Shown: positions 22,498 through 30,645 of the stretch, piece after piece
How the letters are laid out: every line of letters starts with the position of its first letter
How positions within the stretch are numbered: position 1 is the stretch's first letter
NCBI GenBank assembly: GCA_002455655.1
Contig: DKLF01000096.1
Location: forward strand, 39,352-90,643
From: Oscillibacter sp. UBA6647
GTDB taxonomy: Bacteria > Bacillota > Clostridia > Oscillospirales > Oscillospiraceae
Direction: 5' to 3'
DNA: 51,292 nt
Translations under genes and position numbers: made by a program
Notes under the pieces: generated by a model
The model's database searches: none
Told to the model about the DNA's origin: nothing
The model's input: the letters and a program-made list of their open reading frames with translations, nothing else

Positions 22498-24168
22498 TCA
22501 CCCGACGAATGCCGCCTGCTCCTGCTCCTTCAGTTCCTTCTTCAAAAGATCAAGGATTGCCAGGTCGGCGCTCCAATAATAAGCGGACTCTCCCAGCAAT
22601 GCGGTGATTCCCGCCCGATCAAAATATGCGCGCACGGAGGTCGTCACGCCGCAAAAGGCCACTGTCTTTCCCTCTTCCTTCATGCTCTGGCAAAGCTCCA
22701 GCATCGTCTGAACGCCCGACACATCCACACTGGGCATTCCCCGCAGAGACAAAATAACATGATCATATGCGGGCATTTCTCTGATGCAGCGATTAAATTC
22801 ATCCACCGCGCCAAAAAACAAAGAACCGGTCACATAGGCCACGCCCGAAGTCTCCCAAACAGCGGCTTTTTCATCCGGCACATCCCGCAGCCGATTTGCG
22901 TCAATCGCAGAAAAGCTGACGGAGATATGGCTGACACGGGACATATACAAAATAACGGAGTACAGCACACCCAGCAAAATTGCCATGGTCAGATCAAAGA
23001 CCACAGTGGCCAGCATCGTCACGAAAAATTGGCTGATACCGGACTTAAAGCGGTGCGAGAAGATGTACCGGATTCCGTCCCAGTCGTTCATGCGCCATGC
23101 CGTGACCATCAGCACCCCCGCCAGCGCCGCCAGCGGCAGCTTTGCCATGACGCCGCCCAGTAAAAGCATGGACGCCAGCAGGAATAAGGAGTGAAACACG
23201 CTGGTAAGTCTGGTTTGCTGCCCGGACTTCACCGCCACACTGGTGCGGGCAATGGCCGCCGTGGCGGGTACGCCGCCAAACAGGGGCAGTAGCATGTTTC
23301 CAACGCCCTGTGCAATCAATTCCTGATCGGCATTGAACGTCTCGTTTTTCATTCGGGCCGCGGACGCGCCGCACAGCAGACTCTCAATCATGCCCAGCGC
23401 CGCGATGGTGACAATCGGCGAGCCCAAATTTGCCAGCATTCCAAAGCTGTCGCCGCCAAGCGTCAGGCGGTTGCTCAGCAGCAACGAGCGCGGAATATTG
23501 CCCACGGTCGTCAAGCCGTCCATGCCAAATACAATCGACGCCACAGCCGCCAGAACAATTCCCGCCAGAGATCCGGGCACCTTTGCACCCCATTTCTTAG
23601 GCCAGAGCAGCATCACCGCCACCACCAGAACACTCACACCCACCGCCTGCCAATTGGGGGTAAACCCAAGTCTTCCATAAGAGGCCAGTTTTTCCAAGTT
23701 AGAGCTTCCCTGAGAAACAGTTCCAAAAAAATTATCAATCTGCCCCATGGCAATAATGATTGCAATTCCGGAGGTAAATCCCATCACCACGGGCATTGGG
23801 ATAAAGGAGATCAGGCGGCCCATTCGGAAAATCCCCGCAATCAGCAGCAGTACTCCCGCGGCAAAGCTGGCCAAAAATACGCCCTGCAAACCATGGGTTC
23901 CTACAATGCCGATCAGCACGGCGCTCATGGCGCCGGTGGGTCCGGATATTTGATAGGATGCGCCCCCCAGCGCGGCAATCACCACGCCGGCAATAATGGC
24001 CGTGACAAGGCCCGCGGCCGCCGTGGCGCCGGAGCTGACGCCAAACGCCAGGGCCAAGGGCAGCGCCACCGCGCAGGCCGTCAGTCCGGCCATTGCGTCC
24101 TGCATCAGGCCCGCGGAGTCATATCCCCGAAATTCATTTTTTAAATCAGATATAAACCGCAAAAACAA
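22498..24168 (-). CDS. SulP family anion transporter with STAS domain
   Basis: About 556 residues. A TTG at 24168 has GGGGGA seven bases upstream and is preferred; the frame is open to a TTG at 24183. About eleven membrane helices span residues 20-410, with the SulP block QDAMAGLTACAVALPLALAFG and SYQISGPTGAMSAV. A C-terminal STAS domain (about 440-550; HVILSLRGMPSVDVSGVQTMLELCQSM) follows. Such proteins carry sulfate, bicarbonate or dicarboxylates; the substrate cannot be told from sequence. It is a single-gene unit, convergent with the glutamine pair. Confidence 0.92.
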   Translation of the reverse strand: MFLRFISDLKNEFRGYDSAGLMQDAMAGLTACAVALPLALAFGVSSGATAAAGLVTAIIAGVVIAALGGASYQISGPTGAMSAVLIGIVGTHGLQGVFLASFAAGVLLLIAGIFRMGRLISFIPMPVVMGFTSGIAIIIAMGQIDNFFGTVSQGSSNLEKLASYGRLGFTPNWQAVGVSVLVVAVMLLWPKKWGAKVPGSLAGIVLAAVASIVFGMDGLTTVGNIPRSLLLSNRLTLGGDSFGMLANLGSPIVTIAALGMIESLLCGASAARMKNETFNADQELIAQGVGNMLLPLFGGVPATAAIARTSVAVKSGQQTRLTSVFHSLFLLASMLLLGGVMAKLPLAALAGVLMVTAWRMNDWDGIRYIFSHRFKSGISQFFVTMLATVVFDLTMAILLGVLYSVILYMSRVSHISVSFSAIDANRLRDVPDEKAAVWETSGVAYVTGSLFFGAVDEFNRCIREMPAYDHVILSLRGMPSVDVSGVQTMLELCQSMKEEGKTVAFCGVTTSVRAYFDRAGITALLGESAYYWSADLAILDLLKKELKEQEQAAFVG

Positions 24169-24342
24169 AGTAAATTCCCCCAAAATCGTTCTAAAGACAT
24201 ACGCTTTTCAGTATAGCACAACTCGTCTGGAGGGGCAAGTTTTAATATGGATTCGGGCAAGCGACCGGAAATTGGGGAATCATTCAGGCGCGCAAGTCAT
24301 TCCTCTGTAAAAAATTTGCCTGCCGCAAATGCTGAAAGCATA

Positions 24343-24374
24343 ACGCCGCCGCCCGCAAAAGCGGGCGGCGGCGT
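24343..24374. terminator. GC-rich hairpin after the 5-oxoproline operon
   Basis: ACGCCGCCGCCCGC, an AAAA loop and GCGGGCGGCGGCGT make a perfect 14-bp stem, 14 bp past the DUF1445 stop. T-tracts are weak on both sides, but stem strength suggests a transcription end. Confidence 0.65.
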
Positions 24375-24387
24375 TTCATCATTATTT

Positions 24388-25203
24388 TTACTTGCGCGTT
24401 TCCAGATAATCGTTCAGCTCTGCGTTTTTTACGTCGGTGATAAACATATGTCCCGGCGCGTGGGTGATAACAATGGGCGGCTTCGCATGCTCCACGGCCG
24501 CCTGCGGCGTCACGCCGCAGGGCCAAAACACAGGGATTTCGCCGGGTTTGATCTCCACGGCATCTCCGTAATCCGGCTTCATGATGTCCTGAATTCCGAT
24601 CTGCGCCGGATCCCCCATATGGACAGGCGCGCCGTGGACATTGGGCATCTTTTCCGTAATGGCTTTGGCAATTTCGGCGTGCTCCGGGGTCATGGGGCGC
24701 ATGGAGCAGACCATGGGACCATAAAACGGTCCCGCCTGCACCGTTGCAATGTTTGTTTTGTACATGGGCACGTTGCGGCCCTGCGTAATATGCCGGACTT
24801 CAATTCCCGCAGAAAGCAGCGCCTCTTCAAAGGAAAAGGAGCAGCCGATCAAAAATCCCACATAGCCGTCCTCCCAATAGGCGGACACATCGGTGAGTTC
24901 TTCCGTAAAAACACCGGCGCGATAGATGCGGTAACGGGGAATGTCGGTGGTAATGTCCCCGCCCTCTCCCATGGCATGGGTCGCGGGCGTGCCCTCGATC
25001 ACTTCCAATATCGGGCAGGGGAACGGGTTGCGCCGGGCATACTCTCTGAAATCCGCCGCATAATCCGGCGGCAGGATTACAAGATTGGCCTGCGCATAGC
25101 CCCGGCACATCCCTGCGGTTGGAAAGTCGATTTCCCCAGCGCGTATTTTTCTCCGCACCGCAGCGGGAGAAAGGTCGATATAGGGCGTAATATCAAATGA
25201 CAT
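24388..25203 (-). CDS. DUF1445 putative hydro-lyase (YcsI-like)
   Basis: 271 residues from the ATG at 25203, with GGAGGAGGACC upstream. The start at 25329 in the same frame overlaps pxpC and is not used. The protein matches the DUF1445/YcsI family (YIDLSPAAVRRKIRAGEIDFPTAG, FLIGCSFSFEEALL, WPCGVTPQAA, THAPGHMFITD), whose members include D-glutamate cyclase, the enzyme interconverting D-glutamate and 5-oxo-D-proline. It is the last gene of the 5-oxoproline operon, 37 bp after pxpC, as part of the same gene set as the Bacillus kip operon. Family clear; reaction inferred. Confidence 0.88.
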   Translation of the reverse strand: MSFDITPYIDLSPAAVRRKIRAGEIDFPTAGMCRGYAQANLVILPPDYAADFREYARRNPFPCPILEVIEGTPATHAMGEGGDITTDIPRYRIYRAGVFTEELTDVSAYWEDGYVGFLIGCSFSFEEALLSAGIEVRHITQGRNVPMYKTNIATVQAGPFYGPMVCSMRPMTPEHAEIAKAITEKMPNVHGAPVHMGDPAQIGIQDIMKPDYGDAVEIKPGEIPVFWPCGVTPQAAVEHAKPPIVITHAPGHMFITDVKNAELNDYLETRK

Positions 25204-25240
25204 TGGTCCTCCTCCTTTTTTATGGTAGCGCCTGTTTTCG

Positions 25241-26185
25241 TCAGTTGTCCAGCACATGCCGCAGCAGCCGCAGCGACGCCCGCTGGGCAAGCAAAGCCTC
25301 CTGCGCGGCGGACAGAGATATCTTTTCAAAACGGACCTTGTCTCCGCTCTTTAGCTGGCCCAAAATGCGGAAATCGGCGGAAATTACATTGGCAATCTTG
25401 GTGTAGCCTCCGGTGGTCTGCCGGTCGGAAAGCATCACGATGGGCTGCCCAGAAGAGGGCACCTGAATCGCTCCGAACGCGATGCCGTCGGAAATAATGT
25501 CGCCGGAGGTTTCATGAGCAATCTCCGAGCCTTCCAGTCGGCAGCCCATTCGGTCAAACTCGGCCGTGACGGTATAAACTCCGGAGAGAAACGTCTCCAC
25601 TCCCGCAGGGGTAAACGCGTCGTCCTGAGGTCCCAGCACCACCCGAAGCGTGTATTCCGCCCGCGAGCGAAACTCCGGCGCGATGGCGCGGGTCGCCAGT
25701 GCCTTTGGTTCCGTTCCCGGCGCACGGAGGCCAAGCACGTCTTCTTTTTCCAGCTTTCGGCCATGGAAGCCGCCGATCTTTGCTTTCATATAGGTAGAAC
25801 GGCTTCCCATCACCTGCGGAACATCCAGTCCGCCCGCCACGGCGATAAATGCCCGGCAGCCGGATTTGGGACCGGTAAAGCGCAGCACCTGCCCCGCCCC
25901 TACCCGGACGGCGCGGTAATTGTCCATGGGCACGCCGTCCAGCGTGGGGCCTAAGTCCGCGCCGGTAACGGCGATGACCGCAGGCTGGTCGAAGCGGAGC
26001 TGCGGGCCCATAATGGTACACTCCAGAACGGCTTCTCCCTCTTCATTGCCCGCCAAAATATTGGCCACGGCGGCGGAACGGGGGTCCACCGCGCCGGAAA
26101 CCGGCACGCCAAACTGCTGAAACCCCGTCCGTCCCTGATCCTGAACCGTTGTCAGCATACCGGGATGCAGAACCGTGATACTCAT
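25241..26185 (-). CDS. pxpC: 5-oxoprolinase subunit C (KipA-like)
   Basis: 314 residues, matching the biotin-dependent carboxyltransferase-like PxpC/KipA family (LHPGMLTTVQDQGRTGFQQFGVPVSGAVDP at the N-terminus; SGQPIVMLSDRQTTGGYTKIA near the C-terminus). With PxpA and PxpB it forms the ATP-dependent prokaryotic 5-oxoprolinase that opens 5-oxo-L-proline to glutamate. The ATG overlaps the pxpB stop by four bases (ATGA), so the two subunits are translated in step. Confidence 0.93.
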   Translation of the reverse strand: MSITVLHPGMLTTVQDQGRTGFQQFGVPVSGAVDPRSAAVANILAGNEEGEAVLECTIMGPQLRFDQPAVIAVTGADLGPTLDGVPMDNYRAVRVGAGQVLRFTGPKSGCRAFIAVAGGLDVPQVMGSRSTYMKAKIGGFHGRKLEKEDVLGLRAPGTEPKALATRAIAPEFRSRAEYTLRVVLGPQDDAFTPAGVETFLSGVYTVTAEFDRMGCRLEGSEIAHETSGDIISDGIAFGAIQVPSSGQPIVMLSDRQTTGGYTKIANVISADFRILGQLKSGDKVRFEKISLSAAQEALLAQRASLRLLRHVLDN

Positions 26186-26919
26186 TCCGCCCCCCCCTCT
26201 CTGGAGTGTCGCTTGCAGACATAAGTCCCGGCGGCCTCCTGCTCTGCAATTCTATCATATTCCGCCCGATCAATGGGGTAAAACTTCATATACTGTCCCG
26301 CCTCCGGCAAAATGGGTTTTTCACGCTCCGGCGCGTACATCCGCACCGGGGTTTGTCCAATCAACTGCCAGCCCCCCGGAGAGTCGATGGGATACACCCC
26401 GGTCTGCGCCCCGGCGATGCCCACGCTGCCAGCGGGAATTTTGACCCGGGGTGTTTTCAGCCGGGGCGTGGCGATGGACTCATCCATGCCGCCAAGATAC
26501 GTGAAGCCCGGCGTAAAGCCCAGCATGTAGATGAGATACTCCGGCGCGCTGTGAATGGCGATCACCTCGTCCACAGACCTGCCTCCCTGCTCCGCCACAA
26601 ACGGAAGGTCTGGCCCTTCCTCCCCGCCGTACAGCACGGGAATTTCCAGCACCTCGCTGGGGGGAATCCGCACCTTGTCCAGCCCGCCCAGCAGCCCCTT
26701 TAATTTCTGTTCCAGCGCGGCATAGCGAATGACGCCCGGATCATAGTGCACCATCAGGGAGCGATAGGTGGGAACCGTCTCCACAATACCTGAAATGCCG
26801 CTTTCCAGCAGGGCAATGTTAAACGCCCGAATGCGACCGTTAATCGCCACGCTGATCTCATTGCCGAATTCCACGGTCACAGCCGTATCTCCGGCATTTA
26901 AAAATCTCACTTCGTCCAT
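26182..26919 (-). CDS. pxpB: 5-oxoprolinase subunit B (KipI-like)
   Basis: 245 residues from the ATG at 26919 with GGAAAGGAAC upstream. It carries the PxpB/KipI signature YMLGFTPGFTYLGGMDE and PRVKIPAGSVGIAGAQTGVYPIDSPGGWQLIGQTP. It acts with PxpC in phosphorylation and opening of 5-oxoproline; Bacillus KipI also inhibits the sporulation kinase KinA. Whether this protein has such a second role cannot be judged. It follows the transporter gene by 60 bp. Confidence 0.94.
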   Translation of the reverse strand: MDEVRFLNAGDTAVTVEFGNEISVAINGRIRAFNIALLESGISGIVETVPTYRSLMVHYDPGVIRYAALEQKLKGLLGGLDKVRIPPSEVLEIPVLYGGEEGPDLPFVAEQGGRSVDEVIAIHSAPEYLIYMLGFTPGFTYLGGMDESIATPRLKTPRVKIPAGSVGIAGAQTGVYPIDSPGGWQLIGQTPVRMYAPEREKPILPEAGQYMKFYPIDRAEYDRIAEQEAAGTYVCKRHSREGGAE

Positions 26920-26979
26920 ACTTGTTCCTTTCCACTGGGCGTGGCGGTGCCGCGCCCAGCGCCAATGATACGCCTTTTA

Positions 26980-28212
26980 TCAGGCAAAGAGCTTCAAAAT
27001 GCCGGGAACGGCTTTCACTCCGGCGTAGAGAGAGATGCAGACCACAATGACACCCAACACGATCATCCATGTAGGATGCTTGTATTCCTCGCCCACAATT
27101 TTTTTATTGCGGCACGCCAGCAGCATCACACCCAGACTGATCGGCAGAATCAGGCCATTGAAAGCCCCCGCAACAATCAGCAATTGGGCGGCGTTGCCAA
27201 CCAGCACCATCATCAGCGAGGAAAAGGTGATGAAGCCCACCACGAACTGGCGCTCATACTTGTTGATGAAGGGGTGCAGCGTCTTGAGGAAAGAGACGGA
27301 GGTAAATGCCGCGCCCACCACGGAGGAAACGCCGGCAGAGAACAGGCACAGGCCGAACAGCCGATAGCCCAAATTGCCGGCGGACAGGCGGAATGCCTCG
27401 GCGGCGGGGTTGCTGGCGTTGATAATGGTGTCGGCATTGGCGGCATTCCACTGGGGCCCGATCATGCAGGTTCCCAGAACGGCCAAGAACAACAAAATAC
27501 GCACGGTTCCGGAGGTTCCGCAACCCTGAAGCACACTCTTGCGCACATGGCTCACATTTTCGGGGCCGGAAATGCCCGCGTCCAGCAACCGGTGCGCGCC
27601 GGAAAAGGCAATGTAGCCGCCGCAGGAGCCGCCCAGCAATGTGGTCAGTGCCACAAACATGGAGGGGATTTCATTGAATTTGGTCAGACTGGACGCCACC
27701 ACGCCCAGGGGCGGCTGAGAGATCACCGCCACCACCAGCACCGTGACCAGAATAATAGCAGCCAGAATGGTGGCAACCTTATCCATGATGGTCTTGGCGT
27801 TTTTGTTGACAAAGATGATGATGCCAAGGCAGCCGGCAATCACCGCGCCCGCCTTTTCATTCAGGCCGAACATGGCGTTGAAGCCCAGCGCCACGCCGCC
27901 CACGTTGCCCACGTTGAATGCCAACCCGCCAAATGCCACCAAAACAGCAAGAACAACGCCCAGGCCGGGCAGCACCTTGTTTGCCACGTCCTGCGCCCGC
28001 ATCTTGGACACACTGACGATGGACCAGATGTTCATTTGCGCGGTAATATCCATCAGGATTGCCAGGAGGATAATGAGAATCAGCGCGGGACCGTATTGTG
28101 CGGTAAATTTGGAGGTCTGGGTCAAAAAGCCGGGGCCGATGGCCGAAGTTGCCATCAAAAACGCGGCGCCCAGCAAAACAGATTTATTCTTTGTCGTCTC
28201 GTTCGCACTCAT
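26980..28212 (-). CDS. NRAMP-like transporter (YcsG-type), candidate 5-oxoproline importer
   Basis: 410 residues with about eleven membrane helices. The opening AAFLMATSAIGPGFLTQTSKFTAQYG has the NRAMP layout, but the metal-binding motif DPGN of manganese/iron NRAMPs reads IGPGF, so a metal substrate is doubtful. Proteins of this branch (YcsG) sit in pxp/kip operons. Its position between pxpA and pxpB supports transport of 5-oxoproline or a related compound. The ATG at 28212 has GTGAGGAAA upstream. Confidence 0.85.
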   Translation of the reverse strand: MSANETTKNKSVLLGAAFLMATSAIGPGFLTQTSKFTAQYGPALILIILLAILMDITAQMNIWSIVSVSKMRAQDVANKVLPGLGVVLAVLVAFGGLAFNVGNVGGVALGFNAMFGLNEKAGAVIAGCLGIIIFVNKNAKTIMDKVATILAAIILVTVLVVAVISQPPLGVVASSLTKFNEIPSMFVALTTLLGGSCGGYIAFSGAHRLLDAGISGPENVSHVRKSVLQGCGTSGTVRILLFLAVLGTCMIGPQWNAANADTIINASNPAAEAFRLSAGNLGYRLFGLCLFSAGVSSVVGAAFTSVSFLKTLHPFINKYERQFVVGFITFSSLMMVLVGNAAQLLIVAGAFNGLILPISLGVMLLACRNKKIVGEEYKHPTWMIVLGVIVVCISLYAGVKAVPGILKLFA

Positions 28213-28250
28213 CGGGATTTCCTCACTTCAATTATATTTGTAGCACGCGC

Positions 28251-29018
28251 TTAAACAATGGCGGCGATGGGCGCAATTTTCACGCCCTGTGCTTCCATGG
28301 CGGCACGGATATTTTTCACAAATTCCACAGCCGAGGGGTTGTCGCCGTGTACACAGATGGAATCGGCAGAGATAGAAACCTCCTCGCCTGTAATGGCGGT
28401 GACCTTCCCCTCCATCACCATGCGCACCGTGCGGCGAATCGCCTCGTCCTTATCGTGAATTACCGCGCCGGGCTGCTTGCGGGGAACCAGAGAACCGTCC
28501 GCCTGATAGGCGCGGTCTGCAAACACCTCGCTGGCCACCCGCAGTCCTGCGGCCCGGCCCGCCTCAATCATCTTGCTTCCGGCAAGGCCCAGAAGAACGA
28601 CGTCCCTGTCCACCTCTGCGATGCCCTCCGCGATGGCGGACGCCAGATCCATGTCCTTGCCCGCCATGTTATAAAGCGCACCGTGGGGCTTCACATGCTG
28701 AAGCTTCACCCCGGCCGCGGCGGTGAACGCCAGCAAAGCGCCCATTTGATATTGAACATAGGCCTTGGCCTCCTTGGGCGAACACACCATATTCCGCCGG
28801 CCAAAGCCCATCAGGTCGGGAAAACCCGGATGCGCGCCGATGGCCACACCCGCCTCTTTCGCCATGGCCACGGTCTGCGCCATGACCAGCGGGTCCCCCG
28901 CATGATAGCCGCAGGCCACGTTGACAGACGATACGTGCTGAATCACCTCGCTGTCCAAACCGATGGTGTATGCACCAAAGCTCTCTCCCAAATCGCTGTT
29001 TAGATCCACCAGATTCAT
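28251..29018 (-). CDS. pxpA: 5-oxoprolinase subunit A (LamB/YcsF family)
   Basis: 255 residues from the ATG at 29018, with AAGGAAGGAG upstream; the in-frame extension to 29087 lacks a ribosome binding site. It has the LamB/YcsF signature (VDLNSDLGESFGAYTIG, SVNVACGYHAGDP, IGAHPGFPDLMGFGRR, VKPHGALYN). It is the first gene of the 5-oxoproline operon, 38 bp ahead of the transporter gene. A sigma-54 promoter lies 65 bp upstream of its start. Confidence 0.95.
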   Translation of the reverse strand: MNLVDLNSDLGESFGAYTIGLDSEVIQHVSSVNVACGYHAGDPLVMAQTVAMAKEAGVAIGAHPGFPDLMGFGRRNMVCSPKEAKAYVQYQMGALLAFTAAAGVKLQHVKPHGALYNMAGKDMDLASAIAEGIAEVDRDVVLLGLAGSKMIEAGRAAGLRVASEVFADRAYQADGSLVPRKQPGAVIHDKDEAIRRTVRMVMEGKVTAITGEEVSISADSICVHGDNPSAVEFVKNIRAAMEAQGVKIAPIAAIV

Positions 29019-29082
29019 AATTGTAAGCTCCTTCCTTTTTTGCCCCATGGGCACAATTCCAGATGTACCTGTCATACTTAGC

Positions 29083-29098
29083 AGCAAGTTTCATACCA
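29083..29098 (-). promoter_or_regulatory. Sigma-54 promoter upstream of pxpA
   Basis: On the minus strand the sequence TGGTATGAAACTTGCT matches the RpoN consensus TGGCAYRNNNYTTGCW at every fixed position but one. GG and GC are the required ten bases apart. Transcription would start near 29072, giving a leader of about 54 bases before pxpA. A sigma-54 activator is encoded immediately upstream. Confidence 0.75.
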
Positions 29099-29230
29099 AG
29101 CTTTCAAGTTTTTATTACAAACGCACATCATTTCCATTTCATCGGCCAAATAATTGTTTGTATTTCACATTTTTTTGAGTTGCTTTTTGTGATTTTCACT
29201 TTCATAGTCTCTGACTTTTTCGCAAAAAAA

Positions 29231-29273
29231 CACGTCCGCTTAGGAAAATATACCATTTTCCCAAGTGGACGTG
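29231..29273 (-). terminator. Terminator of the kinase-regulator operon
   Basis: CACGTCCGCTT-GGAAAAT pairs with ATTTTCC-AAGTGGACGTG; on the minus strand a T7 run follows. It separates the regulator transcript from pxpA. Confidence 0.85.
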
Positions 29274-29295
29274 CGATTCTGCACGGGCCAATCGT

Positions 29296-30645
29296 TCAAT
29301 TCCGCACGTCCGCATCCTCCATCCGCCGCTTCAGCGTAAACCGGCTGATGCCCAGAAGCTCCGCCGCCGCAGTGCTGTTCTCCCCGCTCAGAGTCAGCGC
29401 CCGGCGGATATAAGCCCGTTGAAATGCCGCAGTTTCGGCCTCCAGATCAATCGGTCCCAAGGAAAGGTCCTTTACCCCAGCCGGGGCAGCCCCTCCGCCA
29501 AAAGCGGCCAAAGGCGCGCCCCGAAGGGTCTTCCCCTCGCAAAACAAAACCTCTCGTTCCAAAACGTTTCTTAATTCCCGCACATTGCCCTTCCAATAAT
29601 AGCGGCGCATTTCGCCAAGATAGGCCGGGTCAATGGCTTCAATCTCCTTGGAAAACTTCTGGTTGAAGTGCCTCAGGTAGTAATCCGCGATGACGGGAAT
29701 ATCCTCCACCCGTTCCCGCAGGGGGGGGATAAATATCTGCATGACATTGAGCCTGTAGAACAAATCCTCCCGGAAGGTCCCCTTGGCAATCTCTTCCTCA
29801 AGCCGACGGTTGGTGGCGGCCACCACCCTCACATCCACGGGGATATCCGTCAGTCCGCCCACCCGCTTAAAGCAGCGGTCCTCCAGAAATGTCAGGAGCT
29901 TTGCCTGCATGGCAAGGGGCATCTCACCAATCTCGTCGAGAAACACCGTGCCGCCGTGCGCCAGCTCAAACAGGCCCTTTTTGGTCTTCACCGCCCCGGT
30001 GAACGCGCCCTTTTCATAGCCAAACAGCTCCGCCTCCAAAAGATTCTCCGGGATGGCGCTGCAATTGATTTTGACCATGGGGCCTGCCTGCCGGGCGGAG
30101 GCATAGTGAATCATATTCACCACCACCTCCTTGCCTGTACCGGTTTCACCCCGGATCAGCAGGTCCACGTTGTCATTTTTTGCCAGCAGACGGATCTGGG
30201 ACCGGATTTCCTCGGTAGCGGGGCTGTTTCCAATCAGCTCTCGCTGCTTGCCCTTCACAGCCTTCAGGCTGCGGTCTTTTTTCAGCTCGTCCAGACCACG
30301 GCGAATGGTCAGGTTCAGTTCATCCAGATCAAAGGGCTTTTGCACAAAGTCATAGGCCCCCCGGCGAATGGCTTCCACCGCCTGCGCAACCGTTCCGTAA
30401 GCGGTGATCATGATGATGCGCACTTCCTCGTCAAGATGGCGGAGCACTTCGATATAATCCGTCCCCACATCCCCTTCCAAGCGGTTATCCAGCAGGATCA
30501 CGTTTGGCCGCATCCGCTCCGCCGCCGCAAGACCTTGGGCGATATTCCCCGCTGTGGCAACTTCATAGCCCATGTCCGAAAGACCCGCCTCCAGAGAAAT
30601 GCGGATGAGGCTTTCATCGTCGATGACCAGTACCCGTTCCTTCAT
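29296..30645 (-). CDS. NtrC-family sigma-54-dependent response regulator
   Basis: 449 residues. Residues 1-120 are a receiver domain with the acidic pair Asp9-Asp10, phosphoacceptor Asp53 and Lys103. Residues about 137-365 are the AAA+ activator domain, with Walker A GETGTGKE at 166-173 and the sigma-54 contact loop GAFTGA at 213-218. The last 45 residues are a Fis-type HTH (AAAELLGISRFTLKRRM). It overlaps the kinase gene by four bases. The sigma-54 promoter of pxpA, 200 bp downstream, is the nearest candidate target. Confidence 0.95.
   Translation of the reverse strand: MKERVLVIDDESLIRISLEAGLSDMGYEVATAGNIAQGLAAAERMRPNVILLDNRLEGDVGTDYIEVLRHLDEEVRIIMITAYGTVAQAVEAIRRGAYDFVQKPFDLDELNLTIRRGLDELKKDRSLKAVKGKQRELIGNSPATEEIRSQIRLLAKNDNVDLLIRGETGTGKEVVVNMIHYASARQAGPMVKINCSAIPENLLEAELFGYEKGAFTGAVKTKKGLFELAHGGTVFLDEIGEMPLAMQAKLLTFLEDRCFKRVGGLTDIPVDVRVVAATNRRLEEEIAKGTFREDLFYRLNVMQIFIPPLRERVEDIPVIADYYLRHFNQKFSKEIEAIDPAYLGEMRRYYWKGNVRELRNVLEREVLFCEGKTLRGAPLAAFGGGAAPAGVKDLSLGPIDLEAETAAFQRAYIRRALTLSGENSTAAAELLGISRFTLKRRMEDADVRN

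Noticed and set aside
26941..28254. 437-codon open frame on the plus strand.
   Set aside because: His/Gln-rich shadow of the NRAMP-like gene, no family features.
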